From Sordaria brevicollis (Eukaryota > Ascomycota > Sordariomycetes > Sordariales > Sordariaceae), in the NCBI GenBank assembly GCA_033439795.1, contig JAUTDP010000013.1, forward strand, positions 1,736,001 through 1,800,000: a stretch of DNA of 64,000 nucleotides, written 5' to 3'. Each line of letters opens with the position of its first letter. The first letter of the stretch is position 1. Shown here one piece after another: positions 12,801 to 23,917 of the stretch. The notes beneath the pieces are model-generated. The model was not told where the DNA came from, searched no databases, and saw only the letters and a program-made list of their open reading frames with translations. A program made the translations under genes and the position numbers.

Positions 12801-13803
12801 CGTAATTATAGCAAGCTTATAGCTACGTAATTCTATTATTAAATTATTACCTTAACGAACCGTATTAACGACGTAAATAATAGAGCTATCTTCTATTAAT
12901 AAATTTAGGGTATTAAATATACTACTTATATATAGAGTAATTTACCGTATAATTATACGAATAATATTAAATAATCTTTCGACGGCAATTTCGATAATAT
13001 ATTTATAATCCTTTTATTTTTACCGACGAAAGTTCGCATTACCCACTAAATTTATTATATTAGAAAGAAATTAATTTATTAAATATTAAAAAATAATAAA
13101 GGAGGTATACCCTTACTTAATAAGGTAGTTATATTCCGAGTTTATTTCTTCAATAAATTACTTATAATCCTTCTTTATAAATTATATAATTTTTATATTA
13201 TATAAATAATTAATTTATCGAATCCCTTTATTACGGATACCTTACCTAATTGCCTTATATTTACGGCTACAATTATAACGAAGGTCTACCCGTATAACCC
13301 GCCCAATTCTCTTAATCGTCGACTAATTAATAATAACGAAACTAATACGGGAAGTATATTAAAAGAGGGTATTTACAACCTTATTTTAAATATTAAAAGG
13401 ATTAATAATATAGCGTAGCGGTGGTACTAAAATTAGCGTTAGTAACCGTTATTTCGAAGGTCGGGGTTGGGTAGGTATACGTTGGGGTGACCGCGACCGC
13501 AATTAGCGTTCGGACTGGCGGGATTTAATAGAAAAGGTAATAGGGGATTGCGCAACGCGCTAGGGGGTAGCTAGAGCTTCTATAACAATAGCGGTAAGGT
13601 TAATAATAACTTTAGAATACTTACGTAATTAATTGTAATTAATTAACGACCGTTAATAGGTAGTAGTGGTAATATATAGTTTGGGTTGTGCGTGCCAACG
13701 TTGGGCGCCAGCGGTCTGCACGGTATTGGCGGTCTGGCTGGCACCTGTAAGTGGGGAAAGTCTTGCCGAATACGATTCAGAGTCTTGCCCGATACCGATT
13801 CCG
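9869..13803. mobile_element. About 3.9-kb repeat bounded by inverted arms, interior RIP-mutated
   Basis: The left arm (about 9869-10016, + strand) and the right arm (about 13665-13803, read as reverse complement) share CGGAATCGGTATCGGGCAAG and ACTTTCCCCACTTAC in the same order. Both then run through a region containing AACGTTGG and a TATATTAC end. The arms pair as inverted repeats of about 140-150 bp. The left arm is heavily C-to-T mutated while the right arm is nearly intact. The interior is AT-rich, stop-filled and undecodable. This could be a DNA transposon with long terminal inverted repeats, or two separate copies of a short repeat in opposite orientation. I could not identify a transposase. 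Confidence 0.55.
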
Positions 13804-13830
13804 ATAGTCGGTGTAGCGCGCTGAACATGG

Positions 13831-14518
13831 TTCCACTCCCGCTGTCCCCTTTCTGTTATCGATAAGCCTTGTGTAGCGTCCGATAAGCCGTTCATTGTCG
13901 CTGGCAGGTGCAGTTGGCGTTCCATTTGATGCTGGATGTTGACGCCGCGGGAATCGCATGAGGATTCTAAACTTGACCCGAACATGAACCTCAAAAGCAA
14001 TTCTCGTTACTAGAGAACCATCGCAACCAGAACTGTGCCTTGCTACTACTGCCAGCCTGTTACTATCTGAATTGCTACACTGTTAGTGAATTCCCATACA
14101 AATTGCCTGCACCGGTTATCTAGCTATTCCGAAGACCCTGACAGTGCACGCGGCTAACAAAGTCCTATTATATAAGGGCACTTGGACCAAACCGCCAGAA
14201 ACCGTGCTTTCCCCCAACTCAACGCGATTTACCAAAGTTGCCACGACTTTTCACGAGCCATCTCGATCTTACAGAAATAACGAGCCGAGAATAACCAATC
14301 CGTCCGCATTCACTCGCCGATCGTTTCCAACCCACGAGCCCAAAGTCTAAGCAGTTCACTTGCGGCGTCAGAAGCAAACAGTCGCCCTCGTTGCTACAAT
14401 CCGGTCACGGACCACGCCTTCATTTCCGGATTCGACATAGGGACGTCTCTTCCTGAACCCTTATCACAAGCGAAGTTCATACTTGGGGCTCTCCACGGGC
14501 GAACGGTCACATTAAACC
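13831..14518. other. Intergenic region upstream of ubp8
   Basis: Composition returns to normal at about 13.64 kb, so the RIP border lies under 900 bp from the ubp8 start. The ORFs here are short, overlapping and without recognisable domains. This stretch should hold the ubp8 promoter; I see no clear TATA box. Confidence 0.5.
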
Positions 14519-16455
14519 ATGTCGGCCATCGCTGCGTCCTCAAAGGACCACAAGGTCAAGGAGCCTCAACCAGGCCAGGCAATGTATGGATGTGGTAAGA
14601 TGGCACATTCTTGTATCAGTTAAACCGCCTTGTTTACTAACTGTTTCGTAGATCATGTTGAACGTCTATTCAACCAAGACCAGGCAACGATCAACATGTC
14701 AATACAGCACTACAAGACTATTCTACGGGCCCTATTCGATATCAACCCGCGCCACCCACAAACTACTAAGGATATGGATGGCCAGGTTTTCGTATCGCTT
14801 ACCCCGACCTACCTTTGTCTGCAGTGTCCCTCGACACTCACCGAAGAAGACGTTCCAAAACACGGCAACAAAAAGTCACACCGATTCTGTAGGTTGCCGG
14901 TGTTAGAAGCCGCACTTAACTCAAGTCCACAACGAAGCTAACAAGTCTTTACAGATGTTGAGTCGAGGTTCGGTGCACTATACTGCCAAATGTGTGATGA
15001 TATTGTTTGGGACCCTACATTTGAGGAATTGAGGCTCAAGAAGCTCGGCACAGGATCATTTTACGGCAGTATGTTCTCCGGCCTTGCGTGGGCATACGCA
15101 ACGTTTTGGTTACATTATGCATCAAACCTTTTTGTTGCTAACCGAGATCCCTCTAACAGGCCGAAAGCGTAAACACGAAGAGCTCTTCGCTCCTGATCCC
15201 GTCAAAGATGCTCCCAATTATATCGCGGCCAACACCACCATTGCCACTTGCAAGGCTAACGGTCTCCGTGGCATCTACAATGCTGGAGCAACTTGCTATC
15301 AGAACGTCGTCCTTCAGTCGTTCCTCCACAATCCCATATTACGCAACTTCTACCTGAGTGATGGGCATCAATCAGGCAGTTGCGACACTCCTCACTGCCT
15401 CAGTTGTGCCATGGACGATATGTTCCAAGAATTTTATGCTAGCGAAACGACTAACGGTTATACCGCCGCAAATATCTTATCCGGCTTCTGGATTAGTGAG
15501 AACAAGGCCTTCGAGAATTTGGTTGCCAACAAGGAGCAAGATGCCCACGAGTTTTTCCAATTCATGGCCGAGGAGTTACACGAGAGGAATGGGGACGGCA
15601 AGCGACCGGAAAATGGCAGTGAGCATACGTGCAACTGCATCATCCACCAAACATACTATGGAAAGTTGCAAACGTCGACAACATGCCAAAACTGCGGAGG
15701 CGTCACGAACCAAGCCCAGAGCTTTTTGGATCTCAGTGTTCCCCTGGAGAACTTGACGCAGAAAAGGGGCAAGAAGAACATGGCCAACGGGGACGGGGCC
15801 TCGTCGGCGAGAGCGCAAAATAGCGTGACTCTCCAGGAATGCTTGGACGAGGAGTATATCAAATCCGACAAGTGCGAGTATCGGTGCCAGAACTGCAACT
15901 CAGTACAGCAAGCAAGGAGGCAGACCAGCATCAAGAAGCTACCAAACGTTTTGTCTATCCAGCTCAAGGTAAGCTTGCTACATCTTTGACACTCCCCATT
16001 CCCGGCGTGTTTGTTTCAGAAACTGACAGAGTTGCCCAACAGAGGTTTGAGTACAAACAAGGACGCAACGACCGCGCTCAGAAAATCGAGACGCCCGTCC
16101 AGTTTCCCTTGCAACTTAACATGCTGCCATACACAACACGGGCCAGAGAGCAGAATCTCGATACCGAGTACGAGCTACAGCGATCCTGCACTTACGACCT
16201 TCTCTGCGTTGTTGTGCACGTTGGTGACATGGATACCGGACACTACATTTCTTACTGCCGTGTTGGCGATCAGGTACGTTGTGACTACCGACTTCCCCCT
16301 TGCGACCACATCTAGACTCGTTCAAGGATAACATGCTGACATACTTTCCTCAGTGGTTTGCCTTCAACGACCACAAAGTTGAACTGGCCCAGAAGTCGGA
16401 CGTGTTGAATGCCAAGGCCTATCTTCTCTTCTACATTGTTCGGTCCTTGTCGTAG
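14519..16455 (+). CDS. ubp8: SAGA-type ubiquitin carboxyl-terminal hydrolase (Ubp8/USP22 family)
   Basis: I read six exons: 14519-14594, 14652-14888, 14955-15068, 15160-15968, 16043-16273 and 16354-16455. They close in frame to give 522 residues. The N-terminus carries a zf-UBP zinc finger (CDH at residues 25-27, then the LCLQC and LYCQMC cysteine pairs). A USP catalytic domain follows, with the Cys box GATCYQNVVLQ (Cys188), paired CxxC zinc ribbons (TCQNC, CQNC), the QLKRFEY block split by intron 4, and the His box TGHYISY (His479) followed by WFAFND. This zf-UBP plus USP order and length match Ubp8, which removes ubiquitin from histone H2B within the SAGA deubiquitination module in the nucleus. 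It is convergent with rpn9. Other zf-UBP peptidases are possible but fit the length less well. Confidence 0.9.
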
Positions 16456-17018
16456 GGTTGGCTAGTGGCCTGATGAGCGGCGTGCTCGGAGGTTGGTGGA
16501 CGGAAACCCTTCTTATCAACACCCTCTCGTCAGAAGAGGTTGAGGAAAGGTCCTAACACCGAACTGCCACCAGAACCGCAAGTAGTAAGAGAAGATTGTT
16601 GGATTACACAGGATTGTTGTTTTGTAAAAGTTACCTCATATTTTCGCGGCATTTGAGGAAGCATTTTCTGCCGGCGTTCTTTGCGGATTTGCATGGGTCA
16701 CAAAGCGTACATGGAGAGCAGTCAGATAGATACAAGTTAATCCAAACCATGGGATGAAGTTCAGAGAAGTTCAAGACACTCCGCCGTGGGCAATCGTTAG
16801 GCGTTGATGGGTATTCATATTTATCATATAAGGCGGTCTGCCTTGTTTCAGCAAATCGACATTTTTGCCTATAAGCTGGTCTTGTTCCCTAATCTAACCT
16901 TCGGAGTCGTATCTATGTCTCCCAGGTTTGCGCCATCCGTTCAAACGCCCGAGTCGCTTCTTCTTCTTGCTCACACCGTCCATACATCCCATCCAACCCT
17001 TTAAGCCCAGATCGCCTT
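16456..17018. other. Intergenic region between convergent ubp8 and rpn9
   Basis: The stretch is 563 bp between two stop codons and should contain both 3' UTRs and terminators. I see no further gene. Confidence 0.6.
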
Positions 17019-18247
17019 CTAAGCCCAGACATCCTGGCCCACGCCCTCGATCCAGTTACCCAGCTTGTCAACGCTGGAATCCCACTCCTGCAACCTTTGC
17101 CTCATGTTCTCGATCTGCTTCATGTCCAGCACCTTGGGCTGCACCCAGTTGATGTGGGCGACCTCGTCAACCTGGTCAATAGTTCCCCGCAGCAGATCCA
17201 AGCTCAGCGCCTTCATGATCAGATGCTCGATCTCGTCGGGGTGTACCTTGGTCTCGTTCGCAATCGTGGAGAAGGACATGGCGCGGTCGTGGGGCGGGCG
17301 GCGGAAGACGGCCTCGGTCAGCGCCGCGAGGTAGATCTTCTCGCGCAGCTGGCGTGTGTGCTGGGCTAACAAGGGGTCGGAGCTGATATGGCTGGCGAGG
17401 AGGTCGTAGGCGGCCAGGTCACCACGGTTGAAGGCAAAGAGGAGCTGGTGCAGCCACTTGTGCTGGTCGTCGATCGTCAAGGCGTCGAGGATGGGGTGCA
17501 GAAGAAGCTCGCCAAAGTTGTAGATGCTCGAGCTGACGAGGGCCGCGATGGCCAGGTTGTAGGCGCGCTGGCGTTGCTCCTCGACCGAAAGCGACTTGAC
17601 GTCGATGCAGGCGAGGTAGAGCAGCGCGTTCTTGTAGTAGAAGCCAGAGTCGGACTTGGCTTGGAAGTAGTTGGCGTTGGTGTCGTAGAAGGCGGCGTGC
17701 ACGACCGACTCAACCGAGTCGAAGTTGTCGAGGATTCGCTCGGCCGTGTCCAAGTCCTTGCGCGCGCCGTCGAGGTCCGAGAGATCGAGCTTCACGCGGG
17801 CGACGGCGATCGTGGCGAATACGTAGGCGTCTTGCGAGTCTTCGTGGTCGACCTTCTTGACGACGGCTTCCAAAAAGGAGAGGCGCTCTTGGTTGTCTGC
17901 ATGTTTGCGCGGTCAGGCAGTGTTACTTCAACTGTCCTTTAAGATTTGGAAGGGAAGAAATGAAGGGCCGTTTGCGCACCTCTACATTGTGTGGCGGCCT
18001 TGAGAGCAAGGTCGACGAGCTTGAGTTGGTTGATCTTGTCGGCGAACTTGAGAATGAAGACCTTGTAGAACTGTAGCCTCTGCGGGGCACTGCCGGGGTG
18101 GTTGAAGAACTCGAGGAGCAGGTTGGTGAGCTGATGCCACAGCTTGCGCTCCCATAGTGTCTCAAACTCAAGGACGAGAGGCTGGAGTTCTTCGGGCGCC
18201 TGGTCGCGCTGCTCGGCGAGGAAGTCGGAGATGGTGTCGACGTTCAT
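17019..18247 (-). CDS. rpn9: 26S proteasome regulatory (lid) subunit Rpn9/PSMD13
   Basis: Two exons, 18247-17980 and 17896-17019, are separated by an 83-nt intron with donor gtgcgc and acceptor atgcag. They join as TQCR-DNQERL and give 381 residues, the usual length for Rpn9. The protein is an all-helical repeat array (residues about 1-250) followed by a C-terminal PCI domain (about 250-345), including SFSTIANETKVHPDEIEHLI and the strand block INWVQPKVLDM. It ends in a short helix. Rpn9 is a scaffold of the 19S lid next to Rpn5/6/10 and helps incorporate Rpn10. The start MNVDTISDFL lies 708 bp from the divergent nuo40 start. Codon bias is strong, which explains the long open antisense frames here. 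Confidence 0.92.
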
Positions 18248-18955
18248 GGCTGTGTTGTGGTGTGTCTCTTTGGTGTTCTACTGATCCTTGTTGTCCAGCC
18301 GCGGGGAGGGAGGTCGTCGAGTGCCCAATTTGATGATGGGAGAGTCGGCGGAATTGTTTCGAATGAATATCGTGAGAGTATATGGCGGTATGAGGTCGTC
18401 TGGTATATGCAAGCTCGGCGGCGAAGGTGGTAATTGTTTATGTCGAAAGATGGAAGGATGGAAGTGTTGTCTGAGGCGGTCCTGGTTGACGTCTTTCAGT
18501 GAAGCCTTGACGCGGCGTTAGGCGTGCAGCCAGCTACGGTCGGTCATTGTGGATGCTCCTTCAGCGCTGAGGAGGACCCCACAGTTACTGCCAAGTGGAA
18601 GTGGACGGGAAGCTGGTGAAGTGGAAGCTATCAGACGGGAGGTACCTACAGGCGGCCACAGGCGAGAGGGGTACATTGCAGTGGCAGCAGCTCCCCAATC
18701 GGGCGACCCCAATACCTCTAACGGTACGTACCGTCGTGTAAGTTAGGAAGCTTGGCACACGTGATTCAGCAGTTCGGTTGGTACATCGAAGGGGGAGTGC
18801 TGACGGCAGGCTGTGGCAGCAGGCGGGTAGCTAGAGCCGGCTTCGACGTCCTGGGATTCGATATCGAAGGCGGCGACTTGAAGCTCCGGATAGCTTCCAT
18901 TTCCACTGTCAATTGAACGGGATTCGGCCAGCCCTGCCACCCCACAACCTACAAG
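18248..18955. promoter_or_regulatory. Divergent promoter region of rpn9 and nuo40
   Basis: The two genes point away from each other, so both promoters lie in these 708 bp. No TATA box or known operator stands out. The ORFs in it are short and overlap on both strands. Confidence 0.5.
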
Positions 18956-20574
18956 ATGGCTCCCCTGACGGCCGCGATGCGGTCGACTCCCAGAATCATC
19001 GCTTCCAACGCTTTTGCCTTTCAGCGACGGGCTATCTCCGACGTGACCATCACCCGCACCGGCAAGCCTATTATTCGTAACCAGGGTGGCCGGTAATTGT
19101 TGCCATATATCTAGATGTTTGGTGGTGATGGATCATTGCTAACACCGTCGCCTACCTCTCCACAGCTCCTCCCTCGGTGGACATACCGCGACAGTCTTCG
19201 GTGCGACCGGCCAGCTTGGTCGCTACATTGTCAACAGACTAGGTGCGACTTGCGATCTGGCGACTTTCCCTTCTGGAGAACACCATGGCTTATATCAAAC
19301 CGTTGAACAGCGAGACAAGGATGCACCGTCATCATTCCCTTCCGCGACGAGTACAACAAGCGCCATCTGAAAGTTACGGGTGATTTGGGCAAGGTGGTCA
19401 TGATTGTGAGCTTTTCCCCACAACAAGAGTCATGTCCATACAGTTCGAGGCCCACGTACCCGCAAGGATCCAGCTACTAAGACACATAACCACCACTTCC
19501 AGGAGTTCGACCTGCGCAACACCCAATCCATCGAGGAGAGCGTCAGACACTCCGATGTCGTTTACAACCTGATCGGTCGCGACTACCCGACCAAGTGAGT
19601 TTGGATTCAAAATCTAGGGAAAACCGCGGTGGAATTGCACGAGTATTGACCCGGATCTCAGGAACTTCTCGTTTGAGGACGTTCACGTTGAGGGTGCTGA
19701 GCGCATCGCCGAAGCCGTCGCCAAATACGATGTCGACCGCTTCATCCACGTCTCGTCTTACAATGCGGACCCCAACTCGGAATGCGAGTTCTTCGCTACC
19801 AAGGTACGATTCCAAGTCTGCCCCATCCAGCGAGTCGCGCCAACACGGATATCTAATCGACAATGTAGGCGCGTGGTGAGCAAGTAGTCAGGAGCATCTT
19901 CCCGGAGACCACCATTGTTCGTCCGGCTCCTATGTTTGGTTTCGAGGATAGGTTGCTTCACAAGCTTGCCAGCGTCAAGAATATCTTGACCTCCAACTGG
20001 ATGCAGGAGAAGTATAATCCTGTTCACGTACGTCTTCCCACATGATATGGCCCTTGAGGTGCAAACAGTGGCATCTAACAGCCCTTTCAGGTGATCGATG
20101 TTGGCAAGGCTCTTGAGCAGATGCTCTTCGACGACAACACTGCTTCCGAGACCTTTGAGCTCTACGGTCCCAAGACCTACACTACCGCTGAGATTTCTGA
20201 GATGGTCGACCGCGAAATCTACAAGAGGCGGCGCCACCTCAACGTGCCCAAGAGGATTCTTAAGCCTATCGCTGGTGTCCTGAACAAGGCTCTTTGGTGG
20301 CCCATCATGTCCGCCGATGAGATTGAGCGTGAGTTCCACGACCAGGTCATTGACCCGTCGGCCAAGACTTTCAAGGACCTCGGCATTGAGCCCGCAGACA
20401 TTACCAACTTCACCTACCATTACTTGGTAAGACTCCCGCAAATTATTCCTAGTGCAAGATTACTAGTTACTGATTCCCATACAGCAAAGTTACCGCAGCA
20501 ACGCCTACTACGACCTTCCTCCAGCGACCGAAAAGGAGAAGAGGGAGGACAGGGAGTATATCCATATGCTTTGA
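18956..20574 (+). CDS. nuo40: NADH:ubiquinone oxidoreductase 40 kDa subunit (NDUFA9 homologue)
   Basis: Eight exons close in frame to 375 residues: 18956-19092, 19166-19242, 19311-19405, 19503-19594, 19662-19803, 19869-20027, 20091-20426 and 20485-20574. The N-terminus (MAPLTAAMRSTPRIIASNAF) is basic and lacks acidic residues, as mitochondrial presequences do. A Rossmann NAD(P)H-binding motif TVFGATGQLGRYIV follows at about residues 54-67, and then the extended atypical SDR fold with VVYNLIGRDY, RFIHVSSYNAD and IVRPAPMFGFEDR. NDUFA9-family subunits hold a structural NADPH at the junction of the peripheral and membrane arms of complex I. The catalytic YxxxK of active SDRs is not evident, as is normal for the family. 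All seven introns are short (57-97 nt). Confidence 0.95.
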
Positions 20575-21023
20575 GTTTCGAGAGGTTTTGCACAGGAATG
20601 CGTTCTTGCATGTACATGAAATCAGTCCGCCATAGAGCATTTGGAAGGTCGACGGAACACAGACGGAACACAGGACGTCTAGACTGGATGCTGTGGTGAG
20701 AATTAGATCAATCAAACGATTTGCGCAAGCGTTTTGAACGATGCTGGGCCCTGAGTGAGGTTGAAGGGTTCATCTCAACTGGGTTGTGTTTACTTGTAAG
20801 ATGCGACTAAAAAGGGGAACAGATGGGGGGATGCCTGTCATCAATGCATACAAGTGTCTCCACAATTTTTTCCATGCAATTGTTAGTGCCAAGAGCAAAT
20901 CATTCAAACACTTACAACAATCACTTCACTGCTTCACTTATACAACCGACGAAAGTCGATCCTCTCCAAGTTGTACCCTCGTTGTGTCATTCGAATCACT
21001 TTCTGGACCCCGTAAGAATAAAA
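20575..21023. other. Intergenic region between nuo40 and efm5
   Basis: The stretch is 449 bp between two tandem genes and should hold the nuo40 3' UTR and the efm5 promoter. Nothing else is recognised. Confidence 0.55.
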
Positions 21024-21984
21024 ATGGCGTGCATCATCGACAAGTTCTCTGACGACGAGAGTGATCTGTGAGTAATGCCTCAATATCAATAACAAGTTTG
21101 ATACACCATCACATGCAGAATACTGACTGGATGTAGCGAACTCTCTTCTACCACTCTCGATGCCCTGAAGTCCTTTTACGCCGAGCGCGATGCCCGTGCC
21201 GAGCAATTTGCTAAGCTCCAGGCCGAGGCTGAGGAGAGACATGCTTTGAACGTCAAGCTGTCCATGGATGCTTTCACTGAGGATTGGAATGAGAGTCAGT
21301 TCTGGGTGAGTGAGACGGTTTCGTCCATTTTATATAGTGAAGATGTCCAACTGACACACGGAAAAAAAAATACAACAGTACTCCGATGAAACAGCCACCT
21401 TCCTCGCCAAACAACTCCTCCGCGACGCCACGCCCGAAACCTCCATCGCCGTTGTCTCAGCCCCTTCCGTCTTCGTCCAGCTCAAGAACCTGCTCAACAG
21501 CGACGAGTACAAAGACAAGCCCAAGCCCGGCAAGCTCACCCTGCTCGAGCACGACAACCGCTTCGCCGTCTTCGCCGACGAGTTTGTCTTTTACGACTTC
21601 GCCCAGCCGCTCAAGCTTCCTGCCAACCTCAAGGGCGCCTTTGACCGCGTCATTGTCGACCCTCCCTTTTTGTCGGAGGACTGCCAGACCAAGGCCGCGT
21701 TGACGGTTAGATGGATGCTTAAACCCCAAGAAACGAAGCCGATGATTATCGCTTGCACGGGCGAGCGCATGGAGACGCTGATTACGGAGAAGCTGTACAA
21801 GAGCTTTGGTGTGAGGACGACTACCTTTGAGCCGAAGCATGCAAGGGGGTTGAGCAATGAGTTTTATTGTTATGCGAACTTTGATGTGAAGCCGGAGGAG
21901 GGTGCGAAGGAGGAGACGCCCGAGGCGAAGGGCTGGACGTTGAGGGAGTTGGGGTGGAAGGAGAAGGCTACTACTACTGCTTGA
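21024..21984 (+). CDS. efm5: eEF1A lysine methyltransferase Efm5 family, with an apparent frameshift
   Basis: The exons are 21024-21067, 21137-21306 and 21379-21984. Exon 1 encodes an acidic start (MACIIDKFSDDESDL). Exon 2 gives a charged helix ending ..EDWNESQF. Exon 3 begins YSDETATFLAKQLL and continues with VSAPSVFVQL, the DPPF catalytic motif of amino-methyltransferases, ACTGERM and a GLSNEFYCYANFD tail. This is the PF10237-type family (Efm5/EEF1AKMT1), whose members methylate eEF1A at Lys79. The family motif SQFWY should be encoded cag ttc tgg | tac across intron 2. Here the sequence is cagtttctgg, one T too many (21300-21302), so the canonical acceptor gives a stop soon after. Using the next AG (intron ending at 21394) restores frame to 267 residues but drops W-Y-S-D-E-T. 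The family call is firm; the integrity of the gene is in doubt. Confidence 0.8.
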
Positions 21985-22669
21985 GGGGTGTGAGAGATGA
22001 ATAAAAGTGAGATGATGATTTGGAAGAGGATAATGGGTTGAGCATGGGCATGAGTGGGCAGGAAGTATATGGTCCGTTACCCTGGGGCTACACGGCACTA
22101 CTGCTACTATGGGTGTATGGCGGAAAAATAATGCTCGTGAATAGAAGGTTTCGGTCTAGGATAGACGTTTGAAGGTGGACTTTGCACGGCGTAAACACTG
22201 CTGTTGACGGGTTACGAGGGAGCGAGATTTGCCACGGATCTGATAGAAAAGATGCAGGCTTACAGTCGACCAGAGTTGGACTTTTGAGGTCCATCTCCTG
22301 TTGAAGATTACGGAATTCAGCTCGTTCTTACAGGACTGTGTTGGGAAGAAGAGTCATTTCTCGGCGCATTCAATTCAAGTAACCCTCATGGGATGGCCAG
22401 AGATCTCGAGAGAATAGTCGGATTATGTCCGAGAACCCATACCACTTCCTTTTGATTGACCCCTATACTATTTGATTGACCCCATCCCTATGTTTAGTCG
22501 TACAACATCAAACATTAACAGTAAAGTATCTTTCTATATCTATCATATCATAACCAGGCATCATGCCTCCCTCATATGCACCATTTTAAAGTTTTTTTCC
22601 TCGTGAGTTTCGGCCGATGTACGTTTACAACGTAGTAGCCATGCTTCTTGAGCATGTGGTTCAAGGTCC
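21985..22669. other. Intergenic region between convergent efm5 and rbd2
   Basis: The stretch is 685 bp between converging genes. A direct repeat tttgattgacccc occurs at 22451 and 22471, spaced 20 bp. No gene is seen. Confidence 0.5.
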
Positions 22670-23917
22670 CTAGCGCTGACCGCCGGAGACGTTGGCAAAT
22701 GGAATGCCAGCCTCAGCTGCCGAGGCAGAAGAAGGGAGGACACCGAATCTGCCAAAAGTCTTCTGATCCACGCTGACGTAGTGAGGGAGTCTGCCCAGGA
22801 GGTTAAGCTTTCCCTCGATGAAGCGCAAGGCCCACTCGGGAGGAGCGAGGAACTTGAGGTATCCGAAGCCCCCTAGTTGTTATTTTGTGTTAGCGACCGT
22901 GGTCCTTTCCATGCTAGGATCGTGATATTAAAAGACTTACACCCATAGCCGACGAGCAGACCAGCCAAATGTCCGAGGAAGCTCGAGCTAGGCAGCAAAG
23001 CGGCAGTGACCACCACCAACAGCAGAGGAGTGAGCCATGTGGGGATGTTGTAGGTGCTGATGGTGAAGTAAGGGTTGGTCTTGTAGGTGCGAATAGCTTC
23101 CGCGCCGAGCAGCAGGAACACCCACATGCTGGCTCCCATGACCGCCGTGTTGGAGTGAAGAATGTATCTCTCGACGAAGGTGTACATCAGGCCGGGTATC
23201 GTGGCGAATGCTGGCGAGGATTCTGTTAGCCAAGGGCCCAAAAGTGTGTAAAGGACCGGAATCCCACTTACGTCCAAAGAAGAGCGCCACGGCGGTAAGA
23301 GTACCATACTCATGCTCGAACCGCTCGAGAAGAGGTGTGAATGCGACAATGTTGAGTATGGTGTGGAAGATGTTTAGGTGGATGAACGGGAAGGTATTGA
23401 TGCGGTATACTGTTTTCTAAGTGTTAGCAGGTTTGCTCGTCCAAGTTATCTTGTACCACAGGCCAAGACTGGCGCATGATTTGGTCCATTCTCTTCCAAG
23501 CATAAAGCCTCCCATCTTTTCCGCTCCCTCAGGTTTCAAGGCTCGCTGCCAGCGCATACTTTGCGCCCAAGTGAGGATCCACGGCCATGGTGTTTCTTCG
23601 TTGGTCTGCATTGCTGCTTCCCAAATCCGTCCCTCGGGCCACGTCCTCCCCAAAGCCACAACTCCGCAAGACCAGATCCAGAGTCCGGAAAAGAAAGATG
23701 ACCTACATGTCGCAATCCCAATCTCATCCGGTATTAAGGCTCCCCATGTCTTGACGTCCCAGCTCCATGACTTGCCCACCAAGGTCAGAATCCATGTCAA
23801 GATAATGATAAGGATCGTGGCTCTTGTGAAAAGCGGTAGTTTCATGAGATAAGCGCGCGTGCGCTGGGTGTTGAACGTCACGGCAGCGCCGGAGGTCGGT
23901 AGTGTTTGGACTGGCAT
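22670..23917 (-). CDS. rbd2: Rhomboid-type intramembrane serine protease (Rbd2 family)
   Basis: Four exons, 23917-23707, 23409-23272, 23222-22941 and 22872-22670, close in frame to 277 residues. The protein is polytopic. TM1 (ATILIIILTWILTLVG) lies near residues 31-46. An Rbd2-like LYRINTFPFIHLNIFHTILN block with the loop-helix histidines follows. Then come GASMWVFLLLG with candidate catalytic Ser148 and SSFLGHLAGLLVGYGWG with candidate catalytic His201, giving the Ser-His dyad of rhomboids in consecutive helices. The C-terminal tail is hydrophilic. In other fungi Rbd2 is a Golgi enzyme that cleaves the SREBP precursor. That function is inferred from family, not visible here. Intron 1 is unusually long for this window (297 nt). 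Confidence 0.88.

Noticed and set aside
1..13640. CRISPR array or prokaryotic operon
   Set aside because: Repeats are LTRs, a short tandem and inverted arms. Introns and RIP show a fungal nuclear genome.
17388..17942. 184-codon + strand ORF opposite rpn9
   Set aside because: It is a shadow of the rpn9 coding strand, low in complexity (V/G/E-rich) and without domain content.
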